A stretch of 49,643 bases of DNA from an uncultured Myxococcales bacterium (GCA_903911905.1 CAIWFK010000340.1:1-49643); one strand, 5' to 3'. Counted from the stretch's first letter, positions 1-9,055 are shown. Numbers and translations: made by a program. The notes: a model not told the origin generated them from the letters alone.

Positions 1-2039
1 CCATCGCCCCCGATTCCCAGACCGTCGTCACCTACTTCCTCTCCCCCACCGGCCAGATGCAGAGCGAGACGGTGGTGCGCGGCGAGCGCGACCGCCGCGA
101 GGTCTCGCAGGTCAAGCTCACCCGCGGCGAACTGCAGTCGGTCGCCGGCACCCAGGGCGACGCCTTCAAAGTGCTGCAGAGCCTGCCCGGCGTCTCGCGC
201 AGCTCGTTCGGCAGCGGCAACTTCGTGGTGCGCGGCTCGAAAGCGTGGGACTCGCGCATCGAAGTCGACGGCGTGCAGATTCCCCAGCTCTTCCACTTCG
301 CGGGGCTCCAGGCCACGTTCAATTCGGCGGTGGTCGAGAGCATCGGCTTCCAGGCCGGCAACTTCGGCGTCGAAAGCGGCCGCGGCATCGGCGGGTTGGT
401 GCAGGCCGAAGTGCGTACGCCCTCGAAGTCGGGGACCCACGGCTACGTCGACGTCTCGACCTTCGACCTGAGCGCGCTGGTCGAGACGCCGCTCGACTCG
501 CAGTGGAGCGTGAGCCTCTCGGCCCGCCGCGGCCTCGCCGACCTCACCCTGCCCTGGGCCCTGAAGACCTTCGCGCCCGCCCTCGCCTCGGCGGCCGGCT
601 TCGCGCTCGCGCCGCAATACTTCGATTACCAGGTTCGCGCCGAACGCCGTCGCACGCCCACCTCGAAAGACCGGGTCTTCCTCTCGCTCTACGGCAGCTC
701 GGACCGCTACGCCTTCATCACCCCCAACCCCTTCCTCGACACCGACGCCGAGGGCAACCAGGGCAGCGCCGGCAGCGTGACGACCTACAACCGCCTGGTG
801 CTGGGCATCGACCAGCGACTGGGCGAACACACCACCTTCGTCTCGCGCAACTCTGTGGGCTTCGACACCATCGAGCAGCTCGGTGGCGCCACCAACGTCT
901 TCTACCGCGACCAGTTGGTGCCCATTCAGGCCCGCGAGACGCTGCGCATCGAGCTGCCGCAGGCCAACCTCACGGTCACCACCGGCCTCGACCTGAAGGT
1001 CGTGCCGCTGACGCTCGACGCCCAGGTGCCGCCGCCCTTCAAGGCGAACCTGATTCCCGACCCGTACGTCGACCGCCGGCTGCTGACCGAGAAGACCACC
1101 ACCGTCTTCGTCGAGCCCGCGCTCTTCGCCGAGGCCGCCTGGCAACCCCTTCCTTTGCTCGCGGTGGTCGGTGGGGTGCGCGCCGACTACGAGTCGGTGA
1201 TGCACGCGGCCTGGGTCGACCCACGGCTGACGGTGCGCTTCACCCCCATCGACGCGCTCACGCTCAAGGCGGCGGCGGGGCTCTACCACCAGCCTCCCGA
1301 CTACACGCAGGGGCTGCTCTCGCCCACCTTCGGCAACCCCGCGCTCAAGCCCGAAGAAGCGCGCCACTACCTGGTGGGAGCCGAGGCACGCCTCACCGAC
1401 GCCGACAGCATCGACCTGCAGCTCTATTACAAGGACTTGCGCAGCCAGACCCGGCAGGTGCTGGTCTCGGGCCTGGGCAGCGACGTCAACATTCCCGGAG
1501 CGGCGACCCGCTTCTCGAGTACCGGCTACGGCCGTGCATACGGCGCCGACCTGCTCTTGCGGCACAAGCTGACGAAGAACCTCTTCGGCTGGGTGGCCTA
1601 TTCGCTCAGCCGCTACGAGCGCGACTACTACGGCGGTGTGGCCTTCGCGCCAGGCCCGCTCGACCAGCCGCACAACCTCATCGTCGTGGCCAGCTACACC
1701 CTGCCGTGGAACCTGACCGTGGGCGCGAAGTTCCGCTGGTCGTCGGGGCCGCTCATCACTCCCATCGTGGCCTCGCTCTACGACTCGAGCGGCAACTACT
1801 ATTACCCGCTGCCCGGCCTGCCCTGGAGCCAGCGCCTGCCCGACTTCGTGCAATTCGACGTGCGGGTCGACAAGCGCTTCGTCTTCCAGAGCTGGTCGCT
1901 GGTGGTCTTCCTCGACGTGCAGAACGTGACCAACCGGGCCAACCCCGAGGGGCTCTTCTACAATTCGGACTACACGCAGTCGGCCTACGTCACCGGCATT
2001 CCGATTCTGCCGGCGCTGGGCGTGCGGGGAGAATGGTGA
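1..2039 (+). CDS. TonB-dependent receptor, 5' end outside window
   Basis: Outer-membrane receptor for energised uptake of a substrate I cannot identify. The frame is open from base 3 with no start visible, so the signal peptide and any N-terminal extension lie outside the window. The first ~140 visible codons form a plug domain (LQSLPGVSRSSFG, NFVVRGSKAWDSRIEVDG, VESIGFQAGNFG). The remainder is aromatic-rich amphipathic strands typical of a 22-strand barrel, including YHQPPDYTQGLLSPTFGNPAL and a final strand near ALGVRGEW. The receptor at 6458-9055 is a clear relative with the same plug phrases (ETVVRG/ETIVRT, VAGTQG/VAGTNG, LPGV, VDGVQIPQL/LDGVRIPQL). The stop TGA shares its A with the ATG of the following lipoprotein, so the two are probably translated together. 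TonB-dependent receptor is secure; the substrate is unknown. Confidence 0.93.
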   Translation, partial: IAPDSQTVVTYFLSPTGQMQSETVVRGERDRREVSQVKLTRGELQSVAGTQGDAFKVLQSLPGVSRSSFGSGNFVVRGSKAWDSRIEVDGVQIPQLFHFAGLQATFNSAVVESIGFQAGNFGVESGRGIGGLVQAEVRTPSKSGTHGYVDVSTFDLSALVETPLDSQWSVSLSARRGLADLTLPWALKTFAPALASAAGFALAPQYFDYQVRAERRRTPTSKDRVFLSLYGSSDRYAFITPNPFLDTDAEGNQGSAGSVTTYNRLVLGIDQRLGEHTTFVSRNSVGFDTIEQLGGATNVFYRDQLVPIQARETLRIELPQANLTVTTGLDLKVVPLTLDAQVPPPFKANLIPDPYVDRRLLTEKTTTVFVEPALFAEAAWQPLPLLAVVGGVRADYESVMHAAWVDPRLTVRFTPIDALTLKAAAGLYHQPPDYTQGLLSPTFGNPALKPEEARHYLVGAEARLTDADSIDLQLYYKDLRSQTRQVLVSGLGSDVNIPGAATRFSSTGYGRAYGADLLLRHKLTKNLFGWVAYSLSRYERDYYGGVAFAPGPLDQPHNLIVVASYTLPWNLTVGAKFRWSSGPLITPIVASLYDSSGNYYYPLPGLPWSQRLPDFVQFDVRVDKRFVFQSWSLVVFLDVQNVTNRANPEGLFYNSDYTQSAYVTGIPILPALGVRGEW

Positions 2040-3229
2040 TGCGCACGCGATGGTTCCCCCTGGCGCTGCTGCTGCTCTCGTGCGGCGGGCAATTCACCCC
2101 CGAGACGCTGGTCGACTCGCTCAAGGTGCTGGCCATCACCGCCGACCCGCCCGAGGTCGCGCCGGGGCAGAGCGCCAGCCTGGGCATCGTCGAGCTCGAC
2201 CCGTCGCGGCCCGGGGGCGTCACCACCGTGGTGTGGGTGGGCTGCGAGCCCGACCCCATCGACTTCAACCGCAGCGCCTGCAACGACACCAGCGCGCTCT
2301 TGCAGCCCACCGCCTTCGCTGACTTTCCGCCGGGCGTGCGCATTCTGGGGTTCGGCACGAAGGCCGGCTACGCTTCGGCCCCGACGCTCTTCGACGGCGT
2401 CGACGCTGGCGACCCGGTGCGCTTCAACGGCACCAGCGGGCCGGCGCTGGCGGTGGTCATCGGCGAGCAGATCAACCCCACCTCGTCGAACGCCGAGCTG
2501 CGCGACCTCTTCACCCGCATCGAGAAGAAGCAAGTGCAGAGCGTCTTCGCGCTCACCCGCGTGACGGTCAGCGAGAAACCGCAGAAGAACCAGAACCCCG
2601 GGTTGCTCGGTCTGTCGGTCGACGGCGTGGCGCTGCCGACCAACGCGAAGCTGCAGGTGCACGCAGGACAGACGGTGACGCTCGAGCCGCTCGTCGCCCC
2701 CGATGCGAAGGAAACGTGGGTGCTCGAATTGCCCACCGGCAACCTCCCCCAGACCGAGACGCTGGTGACCAGTTGGTACTCGACCGCCGGGCGCTTCAGC
2801 GTGCCGCGCGTCGACCTCGATTCAGGCACCATCACCGGCTTCACCGCGCCTGGCTCGCCGCAGATTGCCGATGACCCGGTGCCCGACAAGCGCACCGGCA
2901 CGCTGTGGGCCGTGCTGCGCGACGGGCGCGGTGGCCTGTCGCAGCAGTCGGTGGGCTTCTACGTGTGCGACGACTCGGCCACGCCCACCGTCACCGCCAT
3001 CATGCCGCCGGCGACCATGGGCGATGGCGTGGTGGTGACCGGCACCGACCTCGCCGACGCGCTCGACGTGGTGGTGGGCGAGGTCGCGCTGCCGCACGCC
3101 TCGTACAGCCCGGGCCGCAACGCCTTCATCGGCGACGCGCCGGCGCTGCCGTCGGGCACGTACCCGGTGACCCTGCGCTCGAAGAACTGCAGCGTCACCG
3201 ACACGGGCCTCACCTACACCGTGCCCTGA
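2039..3229 (+). CDS. lipoprotein coupled to the TonB receptor, TIG-like C-terminus
   Basis: A predicted outer-membrane lipoprotein of 396 residues. It begins MRTRWFPLALLLLSCGG, a signal peptide ending in the lipobox LLSC. I chose ATG 2039 over the in-frame ATG 2033 because GGGGAGA at 2026-2032 is 6 bases from 2039 and abuts 2033. The start overlaps the receptor stop by one base (TGATG). The middle is a β-rich region without a family I recognise. The last ~85 residues (VTAIMPPATMGDGVVVTGTD to GLTYTVP) look like an IPT/TIG immunoglobulin-like domain. Its position after a TonB receptor resembles SusC/SusD pairing, but I see no SusD fold signature, so a partner role in ligand capture is inferred from context only. 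Confidence 0.85.
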   Translation: MRTRWFPLALLLLSCGGQFTPETLVDSLKVLAITADPPEVAPGQSASLGIVELDPSRPGGVTTVVWVGCEPDPIDFNRSACNDTSALLQPTAFADFPPGVRILGFGTKAGYASAPTLFDGVDAGDPVRFNGTSGPALAVVIGEQINPTSSNAELRDLFTRIEKKQVQSVFALTRVTVSEKPQKNQNPGLLGLSVDGVALPTNAKLQVHAGQTVTLEPLVAPDAKETWVLELPTGNLPQTETLVTSWYSTAGRFSVPRVDLDSGTITGFTAPGSPQIADDPVPDKRTGTLWAVLRDGRGGLSQQSVGFYVCDDSATPTVTAIMPPATMGDGVVVTGTDLADALDVVVGEVALPHASYSPGRNAFIGDAPALPSGTYPVTLRSKNCSVTDTGLTYTVP

Positions 3230-3269
3230 GACGTTGAAGTCCGGCCGCGTGGGCAGTACGCCCTCGCAG

Positions 3270-4325
3270 ATGATTCGTTTCGCCCTGGTCGTCCTGGTGC
3301 TCGCGGCGGGCTCGTGCACCTGCCGTTCGCGCAACGCGGTGCCTGATGCGGGCCTGGTCGCCGTGGTGCCGACCACCCCTGCCACCATTCCCGACCGGCT
3401 CGACGGTGGGCTCGACGTGCGCTTCATCGCGCTGGGCGACACCGGCCACGGCAACGACGCGCAGTACGCCATCGGCCGCGCCATGGGCGCGCTGTGCCGC
3501 GAGCACGGCTGCGACTTCGTGGTGCTGCTGGGCGACAACTTCTACCCCAGCGGCGTCGACAGCGAGACCGACCCGCAGTGGCAGACCGCGTTCGTCAAAC
3601 CCTACGCGCCGGTCGACGCGCCCTTCTACGCGGTGCTGGGCAACCACGACTACGGCGGCCACGGCAGCGGCAGCGAAATCGACAAGGGCCAGCACCAGGT
3701 CGATTACTCGAAGGTCAACCCCAAGTGGCACATGCCCTCCACGCACTACCGCTTCTCGCTGGGCGGCGCCGAGTTCTACGCGGCCGACACCAACCGCTCG
3801 ATGTTCGGGCTCGACGAGCAGGTGCGCACCGACTTCGACCAGTGGTTGGCCGAGCCGCGCTCGGGGTGGCGCATCGCCTTCGGTCACCACCCGCTCAAGT
3901 CGAACGGCCGACACGGCAACGCGGGCTCGTACGACGGCGTGCCGGCGGTGGTGCCGGTGGCGGGCGGCGTGGGCGTGCAGACCTTCCTCGAAGACCACGT
4001 CTGCGGAAAGGTCGACGCGTACCTCTGCGGCCACGAGCACGTGCTCGAATGGTTGGCCGAGACCTGCACCTCGGACGGCGGCGTGAAGACCGAGCTGGCC
4101 ATCAGCGGCGGCGGCTCGGAGCACACCGGCTTCAAGGAAGCGGCGACCAACCGCGACTGGTGGCGCGCCGACGAGCCGGGCTTCCTCTACGTGGTGCTGC
4201 AGGGCAACACGTTCACCGGCGTGTGGTTCGACCAGCAGGGCAAGGTGCTCTTCGCCCGCTCGTTCACGAAGGGCGCTTCGGCACCTGGCAGCGCCCCAGC
4301 ATCGGCCGAGCCCTCCTCGCACTGA
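3270..4325 (+). CDS. metallophosphatase lipoprotein (purple acid phosphatase-like)
   Basis: A 351-residue calcineurin-like phosphoesterase, probably anchored on the periplasmic face or the cell surface. The start at ATG 3270 gives MIRFALVVLVLAAGSC, a clean lipobox signal peptide; the upstream in-frame TTG 3234 would add 12 residues before it. All metal-binding blocks of the family are present in order: GDTGHG, GDNFYPSG, GNHDYGGH, FGHHPLKS and CGHEHVLEW. The spacing fits tartrate-resistant/purple acid phosphatases of the ACP5 type. Likely activity is phosphomonoester hydrolysis with a dinuclear metal centre. It follows the lipoprotein by 40 bases and may share its transcript. Substrate unknown. 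Confidence 0.9.
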   Translation: MIRFALVVLVLAAGSCTCRSRNAVPDAGLVAVVPTTPATIPDRLDGGLDVRFIALGDTGHGNDAQYAIGRAMGALCREHGCDFVVLLGDNFYPSGVDSETDPQWQTAFVKPYAPVDAPFYAVLGNHDYGGHGSGSEIDKGQHQVDYSKVNPKWHMPSTHYRFSLGGAEFYAADTNRSMFGLDEQVRTDFDQWLAEPRSGWRIAFGHHPLKSNGRHGNAGSYDGVPAVVPVAGGVGVQTFLEDHVCGKVDAYLCGHEHVLEWLAETCTSDGGVKTELAISGGGSEHTGFKEAATNRDWWRADEPGFLYVVLQGNTFTGVWFDQQGKVLFARSFTKGASAPGSAPASAEPSSH

Positions 4326-4546
4326 CCAATTGCGCGTGCAGGGCAGGTCGCGTGACGCGCTCGAAGACGCGCTCGTCCTCGTCCTCGTCGTGGACGAAGG
4401 CGCCCGCCCAGCACACCGGAGTTGTCGAAGAAGACGAAGGTCTGCAGTGCGCACACCCGCTCGACCGTGCCATCGTCGAGCTCGACGACGAGCGCGCTGA
4501 GCGAAGCGCGGTCGTCCTGCCACTTCAGGTCGATCATCAGGCGCAT
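4264..4546 (-). pseudogene. small ORF with apparent frameshift, unknown family
   Basis: Reading from ATG 4546 on the minus strand gives MRLMIDLKWQDDRASL to FVFFDNSGVLGG with strongly GC-biased third positions. Near 4400 the coding signal jumps to another frame, continuing AFVHDEDEDERVFERVTRP with equally good codon use. One extra base in a G/C-rich run (gcgggcgcc on the coding strand) would explain it. The shifted frame runs to a stop at 4264, which would overlap the phosphatase gene on the other strand by 62 bases. The ORF starts about 30 bases after the SnoaL-like gene stop and probably belongs to that transcript. No family recognised. It could be a real pseudogene, an assembly error, or chance. 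Confidence 0.35.
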
Positions 4547-4576
4547 GGGCCCGATGGTGACAGGTCGACCTCGTGC

Positions 4577-4993
4577 CTACGAGCGCAACTGTCGAATGGC
4601 GCCGGCCCAGTCTTCGACGTGGTGCGCGCGCACCAGCTTGCCCGCGGCGACGGTGTGCACGTCGAGCGTCATGATGGCGAAGCGCTTGCCCGTGTGGGGC
4701 ACGCCCATGAAGTCGCCAGCGGGCGTGCCGCGCGCCTCGCTGCGCACGATGACGCGGTCGCCGTCGACGAAGACCTCCTTGATGTCCCACGTCAGGTCGG
4801 GAATGGCCTTTCCGAAGCCGATGACCTGGGCGATGAATTCGTCGCGGCCCTTGCTGGCGCTCTCGCCCGCGAAGGAACGCCACTCGGCGCTCGCCGCACC
4901 TTCGATGAGGGCGCGCACGTCCTTCGAGGCGGGCTGGTTGAGGGACTCGTAGAAGGGGGCGACGACGGCTCGGGCCTGCTCGGGGGTCAGCAT
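4577..4993 (-). CDS. SnoaL-like / NTF2-fold protein (ester cyclase family)
   Basis: A 138-residue cytoplasmic protein of the SnoaL-like NTF2 superfamily. The start is ATG 4993 (MLTPEQARAVVAPFYESLNQ). The N-terminal helix, the W-x-S-F region (AEWRSFAGESASKG), FIAQVIGFGKAIPDLTWDIK and GTPAGDFMGVPHTGKRF are typical of polyketide-cyclase-like/ester-cyclase members, and the length matches the family. Members range from cyclases and isomerases to non-enzymatic binding proteins, so the reaction cannot be assigned. It lies 41 bases downstream of the membrane-protein gene at 5035-5460 on the same strand and is likely co-transcribed. The operon is divergent from an AraC regulator, which may control it. 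Confidence 0.85.
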   Translation of the reverse strand: MLTPEQARAVVAPFYESLNQPASKDVRALIEGAASAEWRSFAGESASKGRDEFIAQVIGFGKAIPDLTWDIKEVFVDGDRVIVRSEARGTPAGDFMGVPHTGKRFAIMTLDVHTVAAGKLVRAHHVEDWAGAIRQLRS

Positions 4994-5034
4994 GGTTCGA
5001 CTCCTTGGTGGGAACGGCGTGGACGACGAAGGCT

Positions 5035-5460
5035 TCACCGGCGCTCGAGCGATTCCAGCCGCCCGACCACGCCGAACAGGGTGCGCACGATGGCCACCTC
5101 GAGCTGCAACAGGCCCGCCGGCAGCGCGAGGGTGGCGACGCTGGCACCGGCACTGAGCCCGAGAATGACGGTCTGCAGTTCGATGAGCGCGCGAATGATG
5201 GCCACGATGGCGATGGACTCGGGCACGCCGACCCGAGCGACCACCAGCAGCGCCAGCCCGATGGCCAGGTTGCGCGCCGAGAATTCCCGACTGGCGTGCA
5301 CCAGCAACGGCGAGTCGGGGCTGAGCCCGGTGCCGACGAGGTCGGGAAAGAGCACCGTGGTCGACCGGTACCCCATGACCGCGAACGCCAGACTCAGGGC
5401 CGCGAGCACCAGCATCGCGCCACGAACCCAGCCTGGCACCGCCGCAGCACGGGTACTCAC
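5035..5460 (-). CDS. small four-helix membrane protein, DUF4267-like
   Basis: A 141-residue integral membrane protein with about four hydrophobic segments: AMLVLAALSLAFAVMGY, NLAIGLALLVVARVG, IAIVAIIRALIELQTVIL and ALPAGLLQLEVAIVRTLF. I place the start at GTG 5460 because GGAG lies 7 bases upstream. Longer readings to 5544 add a polar stretch that would sit before the first helix and lacks a good ribosome site. The R-x-x-x-x-R-N-L-A-I-G pattern between helices 1 and 2 resembles DUF4267-type proteins; this is recall, not a search. First gene of the minus-strand operon with the SnoaL-like gene, divergent from the AraC regulator across about 130 bases. Function unknown. Confidence 0.7.
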   Translation of the reverse strand: MSTRAAAVPGWVRGAMLVLAALSLAFAVMGYRSTTVLFPDLVGTGLSPDSPLLVHASREFSARNLAIGLALLVVARVGVPESIAIVAIIRALIELQTVILGLSAGASVATLALPAGLLQLEVAIVRTLFGVVGRLESLERR

Positions 5461-5590
5461 GTCTCGACTCCGCGAGAACCAACCACCGCCATGAAGGTCA
5501 TGCTGGGCCCCTGGAAGAAGGGAAGAGGTCTGACTCGGTGACAAAGTAGTGGTCAGACGACCAGCACACGAGGACGATAGCCGTCACGCC

Positions 5591-6403
5591 ATGGTCAAAA
5601 CCGGACAGCGCCGCCTTCCCTTGATGCGCTTCGCCGAGAGCCGCGCGCTGGGCCTCGAGGTCATGCCGGTGACCCGGCTCGCCAACCGCCCCGAGACCCG
5701 CCGCCCCCACCGCACCGACTTCCACCACCTGCTGCTGGTCACCCACGGTCGCGGCACCCACGTCCTCGACTTCCACCGCTGGCGACTCGAGCCGGGCATG
5801 GCGGTGTGGGTCGCGCCCGGCCAGGTGCACCGCTTCGGCCACGAGCCGGGGCTCGAGGCCACCATGGTCGTCTTTCGCGCCGAGGCGCTGCGCGAACCCG
5901 TCACGCTCGAGCCGTGCACCCGTCTGCCGCCAGACCGCCTGCGCCTGGCCACCGCGTTGCTCGACGGCCTGGCGACCGAATGCGCCGTCAGCGACCGGAG
6001 CCTTCGAAGTCGCACCTTCCTCGCCACGCTGCTGCAGGCGTTGGTGCGCACCGTCGACGCCGGCGCCGAGCGGCCCGGGCGCACCGACCTCTCGGCACGC
6101 TTCGCCGCCGCGCTCGAGCGCGAAATTCGCCGCACCCGCGAGGTCTCGGCCTACGCCGCCATCCTGCGCTGCTCGACGCGCACGCTGACCCGGCATTGTC
6201 TGGACGCCGACGGGAAGTCAGCCAAGCGCGTCATCGAAGAGCGGCTGCTGCTCGAGGCGCGCCGCTCGCTGGCGCACGACGGCATCTCGGTCGCAGCGCT
6301 CTCGACGCAACTGGGCTTCGCCGAGCCCACCCAGTTCGTGAAGTTCTTCCGACGGGTGTCGGGTGAGACGCCGGGGCGGTTCCGCGCCCGCATGGCGAAG
6401 TGA
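5591..6403 (+). CDS. AraC-family transcriptional regulator
   Basis: A 270-residue DNA-binding regulator. The N-terminal ~110 residues form a cupin-like sensing domain (HRTDFHHLLLVTHGRGTHVLDF, then WVAPGQVHRFG), and the C-terminal ~90 residues are a double helix-turn-helix of AraC type (VSAYAAILRCSTRTLTRHC, then ISVAALSTQLGFAEPTQFVKFF, ending SGETPGRFRARM). I start at ATG 5591; GTG 5549 is in frame but would add 14 residues with no family support. It is transcribed away from the small membrane-protein/SnoaL operon, so regulation of that operon in response to a small ligand is the simplest hypothesis. The ligand is not evident. Confidence 0.92.
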   Translation: MVKTGQRRLPLMRFAESRALGLEVMPVTRLANRPETRRPHRTDFHHLLLVTHGRGTHVLDFHRWRLEPGMAVWVAPGQVHRFGHEPGLEATMVVFRAEALREPVTLEPCTRLPPDRLRLATALLDGLATECAVSDRSLRSRTFLATLLQALVRTVDAGAERPGRTDLSARFAAALEREIRRTREVSAYAAILRCSTRTLTRHCLDADGKSAKRVIEERLLLEARRSLAHDGISVAALSTQLGFAEPTQFVKFFRRVSGETPGRFRARMAK

Positions 6404-6457
6404 GGCACCGCGCCCCGCGACGCGCAGGCGTACCCGAAGTGCTACACCCCGCCCCCA

Positions 6458-9055
6458 GTGACCAGACTGCTCCTTCTCACCGCGCTGCTGGGCACCGCCG
6501 TCTTCGCCCAGGCCGCCGGAGCCGACGCCGGCGTGGTGGTGCCGCCCACCCTGCTGCACGCCTCGCCAGCGGCGTGGTCCGGTGACGGCGGCGTCGAGGG
6601 TGATGTCGAACTGCTGCTCACCATCGACCCGGCGGGGGCGGTGACCCAGGTCGAGGTGCACGCCTCACCGTCAGACGCGCTGTCGGCCCTCGCCGTCACC
6701 GCCGCCAGGCAACTGACCTTCGAGCCCGCGACACAGGACGGCGCGCCGGTGGCCGTGGTGCTCGCCTGGCGCTACCACTTCACCGCGCCGCTTCCCGCAG
6801 CCGACGTGTCCGACGGCGGGCTCAGCGCGGACCATGCACGGCTCGTCGGCCAGGTCTTCACCAAGGGCACCCGCGAACCCATCGTGTTGGCGCAGGTGGC
6901 CGTGGCCGACGGCGGCGTCGCGACCGAGACCGATTCGCAGGGCCGCTTCACGCTCGACGTGCCACCGGGCGCGCAGCGCATCGTCGTCACCGCCTCGGGG
7001 CACGTGGCGAAGACCTTCAAGGAAGACGTGCGCGGCGGCGAGCAGGTGCAGGTGCTCTACCGGCTGGGCCGCACGTATGCGCGCCCCTACGAGACCATCG
7101 TGCGCACCCAGGTCGATCGCGCCGAACTCTCGCGGCTGACGCTCTCGGGCGCCGAGCTGCACGAGGTGGCCGGCACCAACGGTGAGCCGCTGCGGGTGGT
7201 GATGCTGCTGCCCGGCGTGGTCACTCCGGCCTCGGGCCTCAACTACCCCGTGGTGCGCGGCTCGCTGCCCGCCGCCACCGGCTTCTTCCTCGACGGGGTG
7301 CGCATTCCCCAGCTCTACCATCTGCTCGCCGGCAGCTCGGTGGTGCACCCCGACTTCATCGAGAGCATCGACTTCTTCGCCAGCAACGCGCCCACCCGCT
7401 ACGGCCGAATCTCGGGCGGCGTGGTCGCGGCGCAGACCGCCAAGTCGCGCGACGACCGGGTGCACTTCACCATCTCGCCCGACCTGCTCCAGACCGCGGC
7501 CTTCGTCGAAGTGCCGATTCCCCAGACGGGCACCAACGTCACCGTCGCCGGCCGCGTCAATTACACTGCGTGGCTGTTGGGGGTGCTGTCGGCCGCGGGC
7601 GCGTTCGGCCCGGGCGTCACGCCGGTCTTCCAGTCGTACGACTACCAGGGCCGCGTGGAGCAGAAGGTCGGCCGCGCCACCGTGCGCCTGCTGGCGTTCG
7701 GCTCGAGCGACGTGGTGGGCGTCAAGCAGACCGACGTGATGAGCCCCTCGGTCTACACCACCAGCATCTTCCACCGCATCGACCTGCGAGCCACCCTGCC
7801 GCTGGGCCCCGGCCACCTCGAAGTGGGCAGTTGGGTGGGCTGGGAAACGATGGGGCTCTACGGAGAACAGAATGGGCAGCGCGTCGGCTCGTTCCTGCTC
7901 GACCGCTTCCTGTGGACCGGCCGCGCCAGCTACCGCGTCGAGGTGGGCGAGCACTTCCAGCTCAAGGCCGGCTTCGACTTCGAGCGACAGACCAGCGACG
8001 TGACCACCACCGTGGGCATCGGCGCCGGCGGCGACCTCTTGCGCCAGCCGCGGGTGATGGGCGTCTTCACCGGCTCGTTCCTCGAGGCCGCGTTCTTCTC
8101 GAAGCAGTGGAGCATCGTCGCCGGCGCGCGCGTCGACACCTGGCACCTGCCGCCCGACTTCACGCTGGCCTCGGTCGACCCGCGGCTCGACGTGCGCTTC
8201 ATGCCGTCGGACACGCTCTCGCTGCGTGCCAGCGCGGGCCTGGCCCACCAGGCGCCGATGCTGCTCATCAGCCTGCCCGTCACCGACGCGGCGGCGCTGA
8301 AGACGGGGCTGCAGGAAGTGGCGCAGTTCGACCTCGGGGCCACCGGGCACCTGCCCTGGGCCGACCTCGAGCTGTCGGGCGACGTCTTCTACAACGCGAT
8401 TCTGCAGGCGCGTGAACGCAGCCTTTCGGAGTTCGTCACCGGCATCTCGTCGCTCGACGACCGTTTCTCGGGCAGCCGCTGGGGGCGCGCGTACGGGCTC
8501 GAGCTGATGCTGCGCCTGCCACAGCAGGGCCGGCTCTTCGGGTGGCTCTCGTACACCTTCAGTCGCAGCGAGCGCCTGCGCCAGTTCGCGCTCTACACGC
8601 CCGACCAGGCGCAGGTGACCGACGTCACCGCCATCGTGCCCTTCGCCTTCGACGAGACGCACTCGCTCAACCTGGCCGTGGGCTACCAGTTGCCGAAGGG
8701 CTTCAAGGTCAGCGCCAGCTTTCACCTGAACACCGGGCGCCCCGAGTCGGGCGAATTCAGCTCACGCACCGCGCAACTGGTGACCGACCCCACCACCGGT
8801 CTGCGCCTGTGGAGCGTGGTGCCGCTCAACCAGGTCGACCGCCTGCCGGCCTTCGCGCGGCTCGACGTGCGCGGCTCGAAGACCATCGACTTCAATTCGT
8901 TCTCGCTCGAAATCTACCTCGACGTCTTCAACGTGCTGGTGCGCAGCGAGGTGTACGGCTTCACCTACGGCTACGACCTGGACCTCAACCCCACGAAGAC
9001 CGCCCAGGGAGCGCCCATCATCCTCCCCACGCTGGGCGTCAAGGTGACCTACTGA
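6458..9055 (+). CDS. TonB-dependent receptor with N-terminal TonB-C-like domain
   Basis: An 865-residue outer-membrane receptor starting at GTG 6458. Domain order: signal peptide 1-18; a domain at ~30-108 that reads like a TonB C-terminal domain (GGVEGDVELLLTIDPAGAV, AVTAARQLTFEPATQDG, WRYHFTAPL); a carboxypeptidase-regulatory-like β-sandwich at ~128-205 (LVGQVFTKGTREPI, SQGRFTLDVPPG); a plug at ~225-330 (LPGVVTPASGLNYPVVRG, LDGVRIPQLYH, SIDFFASNAPTRYG); then the barrel, ending VKVTY with the terminal aromatic expected for BAM insertion. TonB-C domains normally belong to the inner-membrane energiser protein, so carrying one inside the receptor is unusual. The stop overlaps the next start (TGATG). 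Paralogue of the receptor at 1-2039. Substrate unknown. Confidence 0.93.
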   Translation: MTRLLLLTALLGTAVFAQAAGADAGVVVPPTLLHASPAAWSGDGGVEGDVELLLTIDPAGAVTQVEVHASPSDALSALAVTAARQLTFEPATQDGAPVAVVLAWRYHFTAPLPAADVSDGGLSADHARLVGQVFTKGTREPIVLAQVAVADGGVATETDSQGRFTLDVPPGAQRIVVTASGHVAKTFKEDVRGGEQVQVLYRLGRTYARPYETIVRTQVDRAELSRLTLSGAELHEVAGTNGEPLRVVMLLPGVVTPASGLNYPVVRGSLPAATGFFLDGVRIPQLYHLLAGSSVVHPDFIESIDFFASNAPTRYGRISGGVVAAQTAKSRDDRVHFTISPDLLQTAAFVEVPIPQTGTNVTVAGRVNYTAWLLGVLSAAGAFGPGVTPVFQSYDYQGRVEQKVGRATVRLLAFGSSDVVGVKQTDVMSPSVYTTSIFHRIDLRATLPLGPGHLEVGSWVGWETMGLYGEQNGQRVGSFLLDRFLWTGRASYRVEVGEHFQLKAGFDFERQTSDVTTTVGIGAGGDLLRQPRVMGVFTGSFLEAAFFSKQWSIVAGARVDTWHLPPDFTLASVDPRLDVRFMPSDTLSLRASAGLAHQAPMLLISLPVTDAAALKTGLQEVAQFDLGATGHLPWADLELSGDVFYNAILQARERSLSEFVTGISSLDDRFSGSRWGRAYGLELMLRLPQQGRLFGWLSYTFSRSERLRQFALYTPDQAQVTDVTAIVPFAFDETHSLNLAVGYQLPKGFKVSASFHLNTGRPESGEFSSRTAQLVTDPTTGLRLWSVVPLNQVDRLPAFARLDVRGSKTIDFNSFSLEIYLDVFNVLVRSEVYGFTYGYDLDLNPTKTAQGAPIILPTLGVKVTY

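Noticed and set aside
2033-2041. ATG 2033 as the start of the first coupled lipoprotein
   Set aside because: It would place the ribosome site directly against the start, whereas ATG 2039 has correct spacing and the TGATG overlap seen in the second cassette.
6671-8725. A 684-codon open frame on the minus strand across the second TonB receptor gene, and similar long frames opposite or shifted to many genes
   Set aside because: In DNA of this GC content stop codons are rare in shadow frames. The peptides are Arg/Ala/His-rich with no domain signal, while the plus-strand frame has a complete receptor.
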